From positions 2,268 through 9,604 of the forward strand of contig DKLL01000152.1 in the NCBI GenBank assembly GCA_002455755.1: a DNA stretch of 7,337 nt, in the 5' to 3' direction. Source of the stretch: Acinetobacter sp. UBA6641 (GTDB taxonomy: Bacteria; Pseudomonadota; Gammaproteobacteria; Pseudomonadales; Moraxellaceae). The notes below the pieces were generated by a model. It made no database searches and had not been told where the DNA came from. It saw only the letters and a program-made list of their open reading frames with translations. Position 1 is the first letter of the stretch. Every line of letters starts with the position of its first letter. The translations under genes and the position numbers were made by a program. Shown in pieces: positions 1 to 5,985 of this stretch.

Positions 1-162
1 TTCCTGCATTTCAATAAGTCTCTGGCATCGCTAAAAATGAAAAACGCTTCTCAGCAGCCTGCTGTTCGGGTTTCAACGATAGAAAAAATCACGCGTAAGT
101 TGGGTCATTTGGGTATTATTCTGATTATCTGTAGCTGGATTGTGCCCATCATTAATTCATAA
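1..162 (+). CDS. C-terminal end of an unrecognised protein with a terminal hydrophobic segment (partial)
   Basis: Frame 1 is open from the left edge to a TAA at 160-162, giving 53 codons. The polar part contains basic and Ser/Thr residues (around STIEKITRKLGH) and is followed by about 15 hydrophobic residues (GIILIICSWIVPII) ending in NS. That looks like one C-terminal membrane segment. An in-frame ATG at 37 would give a 41-residue protein, but no Shine-Dalgarno sequence precedes it, so the frame more likely belongs to a longer gene that starts outside the window. The TAA is followed nine bases later by a strong terminator, which supports this being a real transcribed gene end. I do not recognise the family and assign no function. 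It converges with the nuclease-helicase gene on the opposite strand. Confidence 0.6.
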   Translation, partial: FLHFNKSLASLKMKNASQQPAVRVSTIEKITRKLGHLGIILIICSWIVPIINS

Positions 163-171
163 AGATTAAAT

Positions 172-199
172 AAAAAACCTCCCGATTGGGAGGTTTTTT
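172..199. terminator. Two-way rho-independent terminator between convergent genes
   Basis: The stem AAAAAACCTCCC (172-183) pairs perfectly with GGGAGGTTTTTT (188-199) around a GATT loop. The GC core is flanked by A and T runs, so it can act as an intrinsic terminator on both strands. It ends the gene at 1-162 on the plus strand and the nuclease-helicase gene on the minus strand. The stop codon of the latter (198-200) lies inside the T run. The stem is identical to that of the terminator at 2212-2240. Confidence 0.9.
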
Positions 200-2168
200 A
201 AGATAGATATTCAAAGCCGCATCTCTTTAGATATTGGTATATACTGTCGTATTTTGAGTTTGGGCGTGTCCAATCAGCATCATCCACATTCGGAATATAA
301 ATCACCATGCCTTGCCGGGCCCGAGTCAATAATACGCGATAGGCGTTCAATAAATATTGTTGTTTTTCTTTCTGCCTGATCTGTTGCCAGCAGGTGCCTT
401 TAAATGCCTGATATTGCCATCCCTGCTCATAATAAAAATTAATATCCCAAGCCAAGCAGCTAAAGTCGATTTCCAAGCCTTGTATATCAAATTCGGTCGC
501 GATGTCCTCTAAATAATACGAAGACCGTACATCCCTAGAAGAATTTAAAAACCAATCCGCCGGAGAAATTTTATTTTTTACATCAATGCCCTCTGCTCTT
601 AAACGTCGTGCACCAGAACTTGCAATAATCCCATAACGCTCCGACCCTTTGGCTTTTGTCTTCAACCATTTTTTGGCTTGCTTTAAATCCCGTGTGAGAT
701 AAATCGGATAATCACTCTTTATATTTTGATAAAGTTCAGCAGCCTGCTCCGCTTCATCATCTAAAAGATGGTGAATCAATTGCGATACACGCTCACTGCG
801 AAATGATCTTACCGATACAGCCAAATGCAGCGAACTTTCACAAATACCCTGCTGCTTTAGCCATGTTCTCTGTTCAGTTGCAGCTAAATAAACTGGCTCA
901 TCCAGAATCTTATCTGAATAATAAATTTTCCAATCTGGATAATTTTGCTTTAAGGCTTCAATCCATTCTGTGACACCCGCTTCACCGGTATTAATTTCTT
1001 GTCCACCGCCAATCAGACACACAACCACGCACCAATCTGGATGTCGATCCATTACGTGAATCAAAAACTCGGGTTCAGACATACCAAAGTCATCAATGCC
1101 CTTTTTCTGCTTCATAAAATTAGAGACTTGGTCTTTTTGCCAAGCTCGTTGTGCTTCATCAAAAACAACTACCTTCTCAATCGGAACTTCTGCCGACTTT
1201 AAATAATGGTCACGAAAGTGATGAATATTTTGAATAAATGTTCTCGTCCCCCGTTCAGCCTCTGAGCGTTTAATATTTTTAGCTACACTTTTTCCAATTT
1301 CCACAGTATTACGTGTCAAAGCTTCTCTTAGTACATCCACTAAAGGACCATTTCCAGATAAAAATACGGAATGTTCCGACTCATCTGCCTTTAGTCTTTG
1401 ATTGGCAATATTTAATCCGGCTAAAGTCTTTCCGGCACCAGGAACGCCTGTTAAAAAACAGATAGCTTTTTGATGATTTCGCTTACTTGTTTCAATAATT
1501 GATGCAATCTTTCTTGAGCTTATTTCTAGATTAATCGCGCCCGCATCGCTACGAGAAATTTCTTCAACTTGATGACCTTGATAAAGGGCTTGTGCCGCTT
1601 CAATAATTGTGGGAGTAGGTTTATAAACTGAATTTAACCAGCATATTGCATCAATAGGGGCTGTATCTTCATATTGCTGAATGAGGTGTTCTATTGTTTC
1701 TTTTAAATTCAATTCATTGCAACAGACTACATCCTCAAGTTGAATGAGCTTAGACCAGTCAATATTTCTGTCATCCGCGTGTGTTGCAACCAATACCGGA
1801 ATAATTTTTTGCTGATCGCTTCCTGCATGAAAATTAAGCAAATCCAAACAATAATCAATGGTTTGTGTCTTTGCAGCAGCTGCATATTGTTTTTCACCGA
1901 CTTTAAATTCAATAACGAAAATTAAATTCTTAAAAATGAAAATATTATCAACTCGTTTTCCCATACGGGGAATTGAAAACTCAAAAAATAAATGTCCTTC
2001 TTTAAATTCAGCAAAACTATTTTTTAAAATTTGAATTTGTTTGAGCCATGCATTTTTTTGCCGGTCTTCTAAAGCAAATTGATGTACTTGCGCCAAATTA
2101 CCCAGAATTCTTTCAGATGAATCAGCAATGAAATTTTGAATTGGATTATGGTAATAGCTACGCAGCAT
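198..2168 (-). CDS. PD-(D/E)xK-type nuclease fused to DUF2075 (Schlafen group 3) SF1 helicase; defence-like
   Basis: This 656-residue protein is predicted to be a cytoplasmic ATP-driven nucleic-acid helicase or translocase with an N-terminal nuclease. Residues about 55-110 show the PD-(D/E)xK pattern: Glu63, Asp74 in KRVDN, then Glu87 and Lys89 in VIEFKVG, and a possible Gln102 on the next helix. The helicase follows: Walker A GVPGAGKT (241-248), Walker B VVVFDEAQ (333-340), motif III GGGQE (387-391), a motif IV-like SVRSFRS with Arg454, motif V DIQGLE (561-566), and motif VI VLLTRAR (612-618). This set is typical of the DUF2075/Schlafen-g3 helicase family. No signal peptide or membrane segment is visible. 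The ATG at 2168 is the first possible start, because an in-frame TGA lies two codons upstream; the Shine-Dalgarno (AGAG) is weak. tex lies upstream on the same strand, but a terminator separates them. Sampled lines are more AT-rich than tex, which fits an acquired gene. As I recall, nuclease-helicase fusions of this kind include anti-phage proteins such as staphylococcal Nhi. A defence role here is inference. Confidence 0.85.
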   Translation of the reverse strand: MLRSYYHNPIQNFIADSSERILGNLAQVHQFALEDRQKNAWLKQIQILKNSFAEFKEGHLFFEFSIPRMGKRVDNIFIFKNLIFVIEFKVGEKQYAAAAKTQTIDYCLDLLNFHAGSDQQKIIPVLVATHADDRNIDWSKLIQLEDVVCCNELNLKETIEHLIQQYEDTAPIDAICWLNSVYKPTPTIIEAAQALYQGHQVEEISRSDAGAINLEISSRKIASIIETSKRNHQKAICFLTGVPGAGKTLAGLNIANQRLKADESEHSVFLSGNGPLVDVLREALTRNTVEIGKSVAKNIKRSEAERGTRTFIQNIHHFRDHYLKSAEVPIEKVVVFDEAQRAWQKDQVSNFMKQKKGIDDFGMSEPEFLIHVMDRHPDWCVVVCLIGGGQEINTGEAGVTEWIEALKQNYPDWKIYYSDKILDEPVYLAATEQRTWLKQQGICESSLHLAVSVRSFRSERVSQLIHHLLDDEAEQAAELYQNIKSDYPIYLTRDLKQAKKWLKTKAKGSERYGIIASSGARRLRAEGIDVKNKISPADWFLNSSRDVRSSYYLEDIATEFDIQGLEIDFSCLAWDINFYYEQGWQYQAFKGTCWQQIRQKEKQQYLLNAYRVLLTRARQGMVIYIPNVDDADWTRPNSKYDSIYQYLKRCGFEYLS

Positions 2169-2201
2169 TTTTCACTCTAAATATTCTACTTAATAGTTTG
2201 A

Positions 2202-2207
2202 AATATA
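2202..2207 (-). promoter_or_regulatory. Possible -10 box for the nuclease-helicase gene
   Basis: On the minus strand the hexamer TATATT (five of six consensus bases) lies about 33 bases before the ATG at 2168, between the tex terminator and the gene. No convincing -35 box is present: the expected place falls inside the terminator stem. A second -10-like hexamer, TAGAAT (2183-2188), is too close to the ATG for a normal leader. The gene needs a promoter here or read-through from tex, and neither is proven. Confidence 0.25.
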
Positions 2208-2211
2208 AAAT

Positions 2212-2240
2212 AAAAAACCTCCCTATAGGGAGGTTTTTTT
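2212..2240 (-). terminator. Rho-independent terminator of tex, twin of the one at 172-199
   Basis: The stem AAAAAACCTCCC (2212-2223) pairs with GGGAGGTTTTTT (2228-2239) around a TATA loop. It lies 22 bases past the tex stop codon in the direction of tex transcription. Both 12-base arms are identical to those of the terminator at 172-199, and only the four loop bases differ. The shared sequence on the left side extends to 16 bases (168-183 and 2208-2223). Because the hairpin is symmetrical it would also stop transcription coming from the left. Confidence 0.9.
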
Positions 2241-2262
2241 CAAATCTTAAAAAACTCTAAAA

Positions 2263-4626
2263 TTATTTCGAACCTTTAATCCCGGCTTGCAATAACAATG
2301 CACCTAGACCACCAATTTTATTTTCTTGCGGTTTAGCCGCTTGAGGCTTTTTATGAGCTTGTGGACGGTCGCCTTGCGGACGTGCATGCTGTGGACGTTT
2401 GCCTTGAGGCTTACGTTCAGTACGTTGTTCATTCTGAGCATTGTCACGGCGTGGCTGACGTGGCGCTTTAGCAGGTGCTTCAGAACCTTCAGGACGCATC
2501 GACAGGTTCACACGGTTACGTTCAGCATCGACGGTTAATACACGGACTTGGACGATCTGACCCGGTTTCACCACTTTGTGCGGATCTGCTACAAACTCGT
2601 TCGCCAGTTCAGAAATATGCACCAAACCGTCCTGGTGTACACCTACATCCACAAATGCACCGAAGTTGGTCACGTTAGTGATCACCCCTTCCAGCTGCAT
2701 GCCTTCAGTCAATTGCGACACTTCAGTGATGTCTTCACGGAACTTGGCGGTACGGAATTCCGGACGTGGGTCACGGCCCGGTTTTTCCAGTTCAGCCAAT
2801 ACATCCTGAATAGTTGGCAAACCGAATTGCTCATCGGCAAATTCTTCGGCATTCACCTGGCGAATGATTTCAGAGTTGCCAATAATGTCTTTTACCGTAG
2901 TGGCTTTTGCTGCAACAATTTTGCTCACCAGAGCATAAGATTCAGGGTGAACCGCAGATGCATCCAGCGGTTCAGAACCATCCTGGATACGCAAGAAACC
3001 TGCTGCCTGCTCAAAGGTACGCTCGCCTAAACGTGGCACTTTCTTCAAGGCTTGACGGTTATCAAAACGGCCATTTTCCTTACGGAAATCAACAATCTGT
3101 TGTGCAATCGATTTGTTTAAACCTGCGATATAACCCAAGATTGCCGAAGATGCCGTATTCACATCCACACCGACCGAGTTCACACAGTCTTCCACTACCG
3201 CTTCCAGCGTTTTTGCCAAACCAGCCTGGTTCACGTCGTGCTGGTACTGGCCCACACCAATCGATTTTGGATCAATCTTCACCAGTTCCGCCAATGGATC
3301 CTGTAAACGGCGTGCAATAGACACAGCGCCACGAATCGAAACGTCTAATTCAGGAAGTTCTTGTGAAGCCAGTTCAGATGCTGAATAAACCGATGCACCT
3401 GCTTCACTGACTGAAACGCGGGTCAAATTCAAATCAGCATTTTGAGCCATCATTTCAGCTACAACAGCTTCAGTTTCACGGCTGGCAGTACCATTACCAA
3501 TCGCGATCAAATCAACATTGAATTCACGGCACAGACGCGCAAGCTCAGCAATTGAACCTTCTTTATCTTCTTTGGGTGCAAATGGATAAATCGTGCTATG
3601 TGCAACCACATCACCTGACTGGTTTACCACCGCCAGTTTCACACCGGTACGGATACCAGGGTCTACACCTAAGGTACAACGCGCACCCGCAGGAGCAGAA
3701 AGCAATAAGTGACGCAGGTTTTCAGCAAACACTTCCATCGCCTCGCTTTCAGCAGCCAAGCGCTTTTCAGTCAATAATGAATGTTCGATTTGTGGACGGA
3801 CTTTGCCTAACCAGAACAATTTTGCAGTTTGCTTTAAAAAGTCCTGGCGGGCTTGTGGTTGAATTGCATCTAAATGGTATTCAGTTTCAATCCGCGCCAG
3901 TGGTGCATCATCTTCACCATCCACCTTTAAGCCCAGGACGTTTTCCTGACGGCCACGCAGCATTGCCAGCAAGCGATGTGAAGGTACTTTATTCAGGTTT
4001 TCGGAAAAATCGAAATAATCACGGAATTTTTTACCAACTTCTTTTTTCTCTTCACTGGCCACTAAACTTTTTAAAACAGCAGTTTTGGCAAAGCTTGCTT
4101 TAAGTTCAGTGGTTAAGGCAATATTCTGTGCCCAGTCATCAATCAGGATGTGCTGGATCGCATCCAGTTGGCTTTCCACATCGGGGTAATCTTCATGGCT
4201 AAAGCCAGCCAATGCTTCAGCGGGATCAACCTGCTCGCTAAAGATTTTCTCGGCAATAGGACCTAAGCCCGCTTCTTTGGCTTTAAAAGATTTGCTGGTA
4301 CGTTTTGGACGGTACGGCGCATAAAGTTCTTCTAAAGCATTCTTGGTTTCAGCAGCATTAACACGTGCCAACAAATCATCTGACAATTTATTTTGTTCTT
4401 TCAGAGATTCGATTACTTTTTCACGACGTTCAAATAAGTCACGTAGATACGATAAACGGGTGTCGAGTTGGCGTAACTGGGTATCGTCCAAGCCTTGAGT
4501 TACTTCTTTACGGTAACGTGCGATAAATGGAACGCTGGCACCTTCATCAATCAGTTTGATGGCAGCTTCTACTTGATTTGGACGTACGGCAATTTCTTTT
4601 GCTAACTGCTGAACTAAGTCAGTCAT
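2263..4626 (-). CDS. tex: Tex, S1-domain RNA-binding transcription accessory protein
   Basis: Tex is a conserved cytoplasmic nucleic-acid-binding protein linked to transcription and RNA handling. With the ATG at 4626 it has 787 residues, close to the usual size of about 770-790. The helical N-terminal Tex domain contains VPFIARYRKE (about 32-41). An RNase H-like YqgF domain starts at GVDPGIRTG (about 320-328), helix-hairpin-helix repeats cover about 486-546 (NTASSAILGYIAGL and KVPRLGERTFEQAAGFL), and an S1 domain covers about 643-711 (EGVITNVTNFGAFVDVG to VNLSMR). A basic low-complexity tail of about 76 residues follows, with repeated KPQ/RPQ units, and ends in GGLGALLLQAGIKGSK. A GTG at 4641 would add five residues, but it has no Shine-Dalgarno. 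The ATG has GGGA nine bases upstream and gives the family-typical N-terminus MTDLVQQLA. The gene is transcribed alone, divergent from ompR. Confidence 0.95.
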   Translation of the reverse strand: MTDLVQQLAKEIAVRPNQVEAAIKLIDEGASVPFIARYRKEVTQGLDDTQLRQLDTRLSYLRDLFERREKVIESLKEQNKLSDDLLARVNAAETKNALEELYAPYRPKRTSKSFKAKEAGLGPIAEKIFSEQVDPAEALAGFSHEDYPDVESQLDAIQHILIDDWAQNIALTTELKASFAKTAVLKSLVASEEKKEVGKKFRDYFDFSENLNKVPSHRLLAMLRGRQENVLGLKVDGEDDAPLARIETEYHLDAIQPQARQDFLKQTAKLFWLGKVRPQIEHSLLTEKRLAAESEAMEVFAENLRHLLLSAPAGARCTLGVDPGIRTGVKLAVVNQSGDVVAHSTIYPFAPKEDKEGSIAELARLCREFNVDLIAIGNGTASRETEAVVAEMMAQNADLNLTRVSVSEAGASVYSASELASQELPELDVSIRGAVSIARRLQDPLAELVKIDPKSIGVGQYQHDVNQAGLAKTLEAVVEDCVNSVGVDVNTASSAILGYIAGLNKSIAQQIVDFRKENGRFDNRQALKKVPRLGERTFEQAAGFLRIQDGSEPLDASAVHPESYALVSKIVAAKATTVKDIIGNSEIIRQVNAEEFADEQFGLPTIQDVLAELEKPGRDPRPEFRTAKFREDITEVSQLTEGMQLEGVITNVTNFGAFVDVGVHQDGLVHISELANEFVADPHKVVKPGQIVQVRVLTVDAERNRVNLSMRPEGSEAPAKAPRQPRRDNAQNEQRTERKPQGKRPQHARPQGDRPQAHKKPQAAKPQENKIGGLGALLLQAGIKGSK

Positions 4627-4664
4627 CGTGTTTGATCCCACAAGGATAAGTACTAAATGGCATG

Positions 4665-4670
4665 ATTATA
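4665..4670 (-). promoter_or_regulatory. -10 box of the tex promoter
   Basis: The minus strand reads TATAAT, a perfect sigma-70 -10 hexamer, 38 bases before the tex ATG. Transcription would start near 4658 and leave a leader of about 30 bases. The -35 region is poor: TTGTGG with a 19-base gap is the best match. The promoter is therefore assigned mainly on the -10 and its position. Confidence 0.55.
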
Positions 4671-4901
4671 AAGACCAAGCCCATAAAATCCACAATTGTT
4701 TTGATTAAATTTATAAGTGGTCAGTATTGCCAATTTATGTTTTTTTATAATTTGCCGCAAAATTAAGTGATAAGTAGATTTTAACCCGCCATATTCAACC
4801 TTATAAGCCATAATTTAGATGTATATGTTTGGTATCTATGTCTTGATTTTATCTGCAATATTTGTTGCTTTAGAGCATAGTAAACAGATACAAATGAATC
4901 G

Positions 4902-4907
4902 TATACT
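4902..4907 (+). promoter_or_regulatory. Probable -10 box of the ompR promoter
   Basis: TATACT matches five of six bases of the sigma-70 -10 consensus and lies 53 bases before the ompR ATG, giving a leader of about 45 bases. No good -35 stands at 16-18 bases; TTGCTT (4865-4870) is too far upstream. Weak -35 elements are common at activator-dependent promoters, but this cannot be decided from sequence alone. Confidence 0.35.
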
Positions 4908-4948
4908 CAAGGCTATCCGAACTTTTGTTTACGATGACAATAAAGAAC

Positions 4949-4954
4949 AAGGAG
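4949..4954 (+). promoter_or_regulatory. ompR ribosome binding site
   Basis: AAGGAG is followed by a six-base spacer and the ATG at 4961. It decides the start: the frame is open upstream to a TTG at 4925 and an ATG at 4934, but neither has a Shine-Dalgarno, and this one lies inside the longer frame. Confidence 0.9.
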
Positions 4955-4960
4955 CACATC

Positions 4961-5725
4961 ATGAGTTTAGTGGTACCTGCTGATAAAACAGATCCAGTAC
5001 AAACCGAAACTGATCGCGTCGAACGCATTCTCGTTGTAGATGATGATGTGCGTTTACGGACGTTATTACAGCGTTTTCTAGAAGATAAAGGCTTTGTGGT
5101 CAAAACTGCCCACGATGCAACGCAAATGGATCGTTTATTGCAGCGCGAACTTTTCTCCCTGATCGTGCTCGATTTTATGCTTCCTGTGGAAGATGGTTTA
5201 AGTATTTGTCGCCGTTTACGCCAATCGAATATCGACACGCCGATTATCATGTTGACTGCACGTGGCAGCGATTCTGACCGTATTGCCGGGCTTGAAGCCG
5301 GTGCCGATGACTACCTGCCTAAACCCTTTAACCCGAATGAGCTGTTGGCGCGTATTCGTGCCGTATTACGCCGCCAGGTTCGTGAAGTTCCTGGTGCACC
5401 AAGCCAGCAAATGGAAGTGGTCAGCTTTGGCCCATGGTCCCTGGACTTATCTACCCGCACCCTCACCCGTGAAGGCCAGGTAGTAACATTGACCACCGGT
5501 GAATTTGCAGTACTGAAAGCCCTAGTCCAACACCCTCGCGAACCTTTAACCCGTGACAAGTTGATGAACCTGGCACGTGGTCGTGAATGGGGTGCGATGG
5601 AGCGCTCGATTGATGTTCAGGTATCGCGTTTACGTCGTCTGGTTGAAGAAAACCCTGCTCGTGCACGGTATATTCAAACGGTTTGGGGCGTAGGCTATGT
5701 GTTTGTTCCAGATGGTGCTGAGTAA
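4961..5725 (+). CDS. ompR: OmpR, response regulator of the EnvZ/OmpR two-component system
   Basis: OmpR is a cytoplasmic DNA-binding response regulator that EnvZ phosphorylates to control porin and envelope genes. The product has 254 residues from the ATG with the strong Shine-Dalgarno. Receiver domain: acidic pocket Asp27-Asp29 (ILVVDDD), phospho-acceptor Asp71 (LIVLDFMLP), switch Thr99 (IIMLTA) and Lys121 (LPKPFNP), equivalent to Asp55, Thr83 and Lys105 of the enteric protein. A linker around 145-150 (GAPSQ) leads to the winged-helix trans_reg_C domain at about 155-250, with GEFAVLKALV, RDKLMNLARGRE, the recognition helix MERSIDVQVSRLRRLVEE, and the wing YIQTVWGVGYVF. Compared with the enteric protein it has about 16 extra N-terminal residues before the first strand. 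The partner envZ lies 260 bases downstream on the same strand. That gap is unusually long for this pair and is filled by a repeat-rich element. Confidence 0.97.
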   Translation: MSLVVPADKTDPVQTETDRVERILVVDDDVRLRTLLQRFLEDKGFVVKTAHDATQMDRLLQRELFSLIVLDFMLPVEDGLSICRRLRQSNIDTPIIMLTARGSDSDRIAGLEAGADDYLPKPFNPNELLARIRAVLRRQVREVPGAPSQQMEVVSFGPWSLDLSTRTLTREGQVVTLTTGEFAVLKALVQHPREPLTRDKLMNLARGREWGAMERSIDVQVSRLRRLVEENPARARYIQTVWGVGYVFVPDGAE

Positions 5726-5733
5726 ATTAATAC

Positions 5734-5929
5734 CTTGATTGATGACGGAGTCTTATGGTCTAGCCTCATTTATAGGGTTGAACCTGCGGTTCGCCTTACT
5801 TTTGTTTCGACAAAAGTAAGCAAAACCATTGTCATCCGCAAAACTCGACAACCTCCGTCATTCAAGCGATTCTTTCGCAGAAACATCATTGACTATCTTA
5901 AGTCCTGCCTCAAACAGTTGCGGATGACC
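5734..5929. repeat. Inverted-repeat-rich element (REP/MITE-like) between ompR and envZ
   Basis: Most of the 260-bp ompR-envZ spacer is built of inverted repeats. Arm A (5734-5750, CTTGA then TTG then ATGACGGAG) matches the reverse complement of 5853-5866 except for the three-base TTG insertion. Arm B, GTCATCCGCAA (5831-5841), is an 11-bp perfect inverted repeat of 5918-5928. Inside lie a small hairpin GAACC/GGTTC (5780-5792) and the 11-bp TTCG-loop hairpin (5795-5820). A and B interleave, so both can pair together only as a pseudoknot. The hairpin-dense, non-coding character and its place inside an operon fit a non-autonomous palindromic repeat of the kind scattered in Acinetobacter genomes. 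The exact ends and any target-site duplication could not be found. Confidence 0.55.
5795..5820. repeat. 11-bp perfect hairpin with TTCG tetraloop
   Basis: CTTACTTTTGT (5795-5805) pairs perfectly with ACAAAAGTAAG (5810-5820) around TTCG. UUCG is an unusually stable RNA loop, although the closing pair here is U-A rather than the optimal C-G. No T run follows on either strand, so it is not an intrinsic terminator. It could slow 3'-to-5' RNases and protect ompR mRNA, as REP hairpins do elsewhere; that role is inference. Confidence 0.8.
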
Positions 5930-5962
5930 TTAACGTGTATCCAACTATGGGGGAACCTCCCC

Positions 5963-5979
5963 CCTTTTGAGCAAAAGGA
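5963..5979 (+). promoter_or_regulatory. envZ ribosome binding site inside a small hairpin
   Basis: AAAAGGA (5973-5979) is a good Shine-Dalgarno, six bases before the GTG at 5986, and decides the envZ start. The same bases AAAAGG (5973-5978) pair perfectly with CCTTTT (5963-5968) around a GAGC loop, so the site can be hidden in the mRNA. Just upstream GGGGG (5949-5953) can pair with CCCCC (5959-5963), sharing one base with the first hairpin. The pairing is seen in the sequence; a regulatory effect is inferred. Confidence 0.6.
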
Positions 5980-5985
5980 CACAGT

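Larger units (their letters stand above)
4627..4960. other. Divergent intergenic region between tex and ompR
   Basis: This 334-bp stretch is very AT-rich and has no convincing coding frame. It holds the tex promoter near its left end and the probable ompR promoter near its right end. The middle (about 4690-4890) contains T and A runs, an 8-bp palindrome ACAATTGT (4692-4699) and several TATA-like words. I see no tRNA, small-RNA hairpin with terminator, or riboswitch signature. Its length leaves room for regulator binding, possibly by OmpR itself, but no operator could be recognised by eye. Confidence 0.6.

Noticed and set aside
2326..4103. Several plus-strand open frames of 67-183 codons opposite tex
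   Set aside because: They are shadows of the tex coding sequence. They lack ribosome binding sites and recognisable domains, and the tex frame is intact throughout.
4627..4641. GTG at 4641 as the tex start
   Set aside because: No Shine-Dalgarno precedes it. The ATG at 4626 has GGGA at suitable spacing and gives the usual Tex N-terminus.
4746..4751. TATAAT on the plus strand as the ompR -10
   Set aside because: It is over 200 bases from the ompR ATG, and the nearest -35-like word (TTGCCA, 4727-4732) is only 13 bases away. Its place in an AT-rich stretch makes a chance match likely.
4925..4960. TTG at 4925 or ATG at 4934 as the ompR start
   Set aside because: The strong AAGGAG at 4949-4954 lies inside that extension and points to the ATG at 4961, which gives 254 residues and a normal OmpR N-terminus.
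4870..5666. Minus-strand open frames opposite ompR
   Set aside because: Arg/Ser-rich antisense translations of a well-conserved gene; no start signals or domains.
5795..5820. The TTCG-loop hairpin as an ompR terminator
   Set aside because: No T run follows on either strand; the next bases are CAAAACC on the plus strand. envZ also needs transcription through it unless it has its own promoter.
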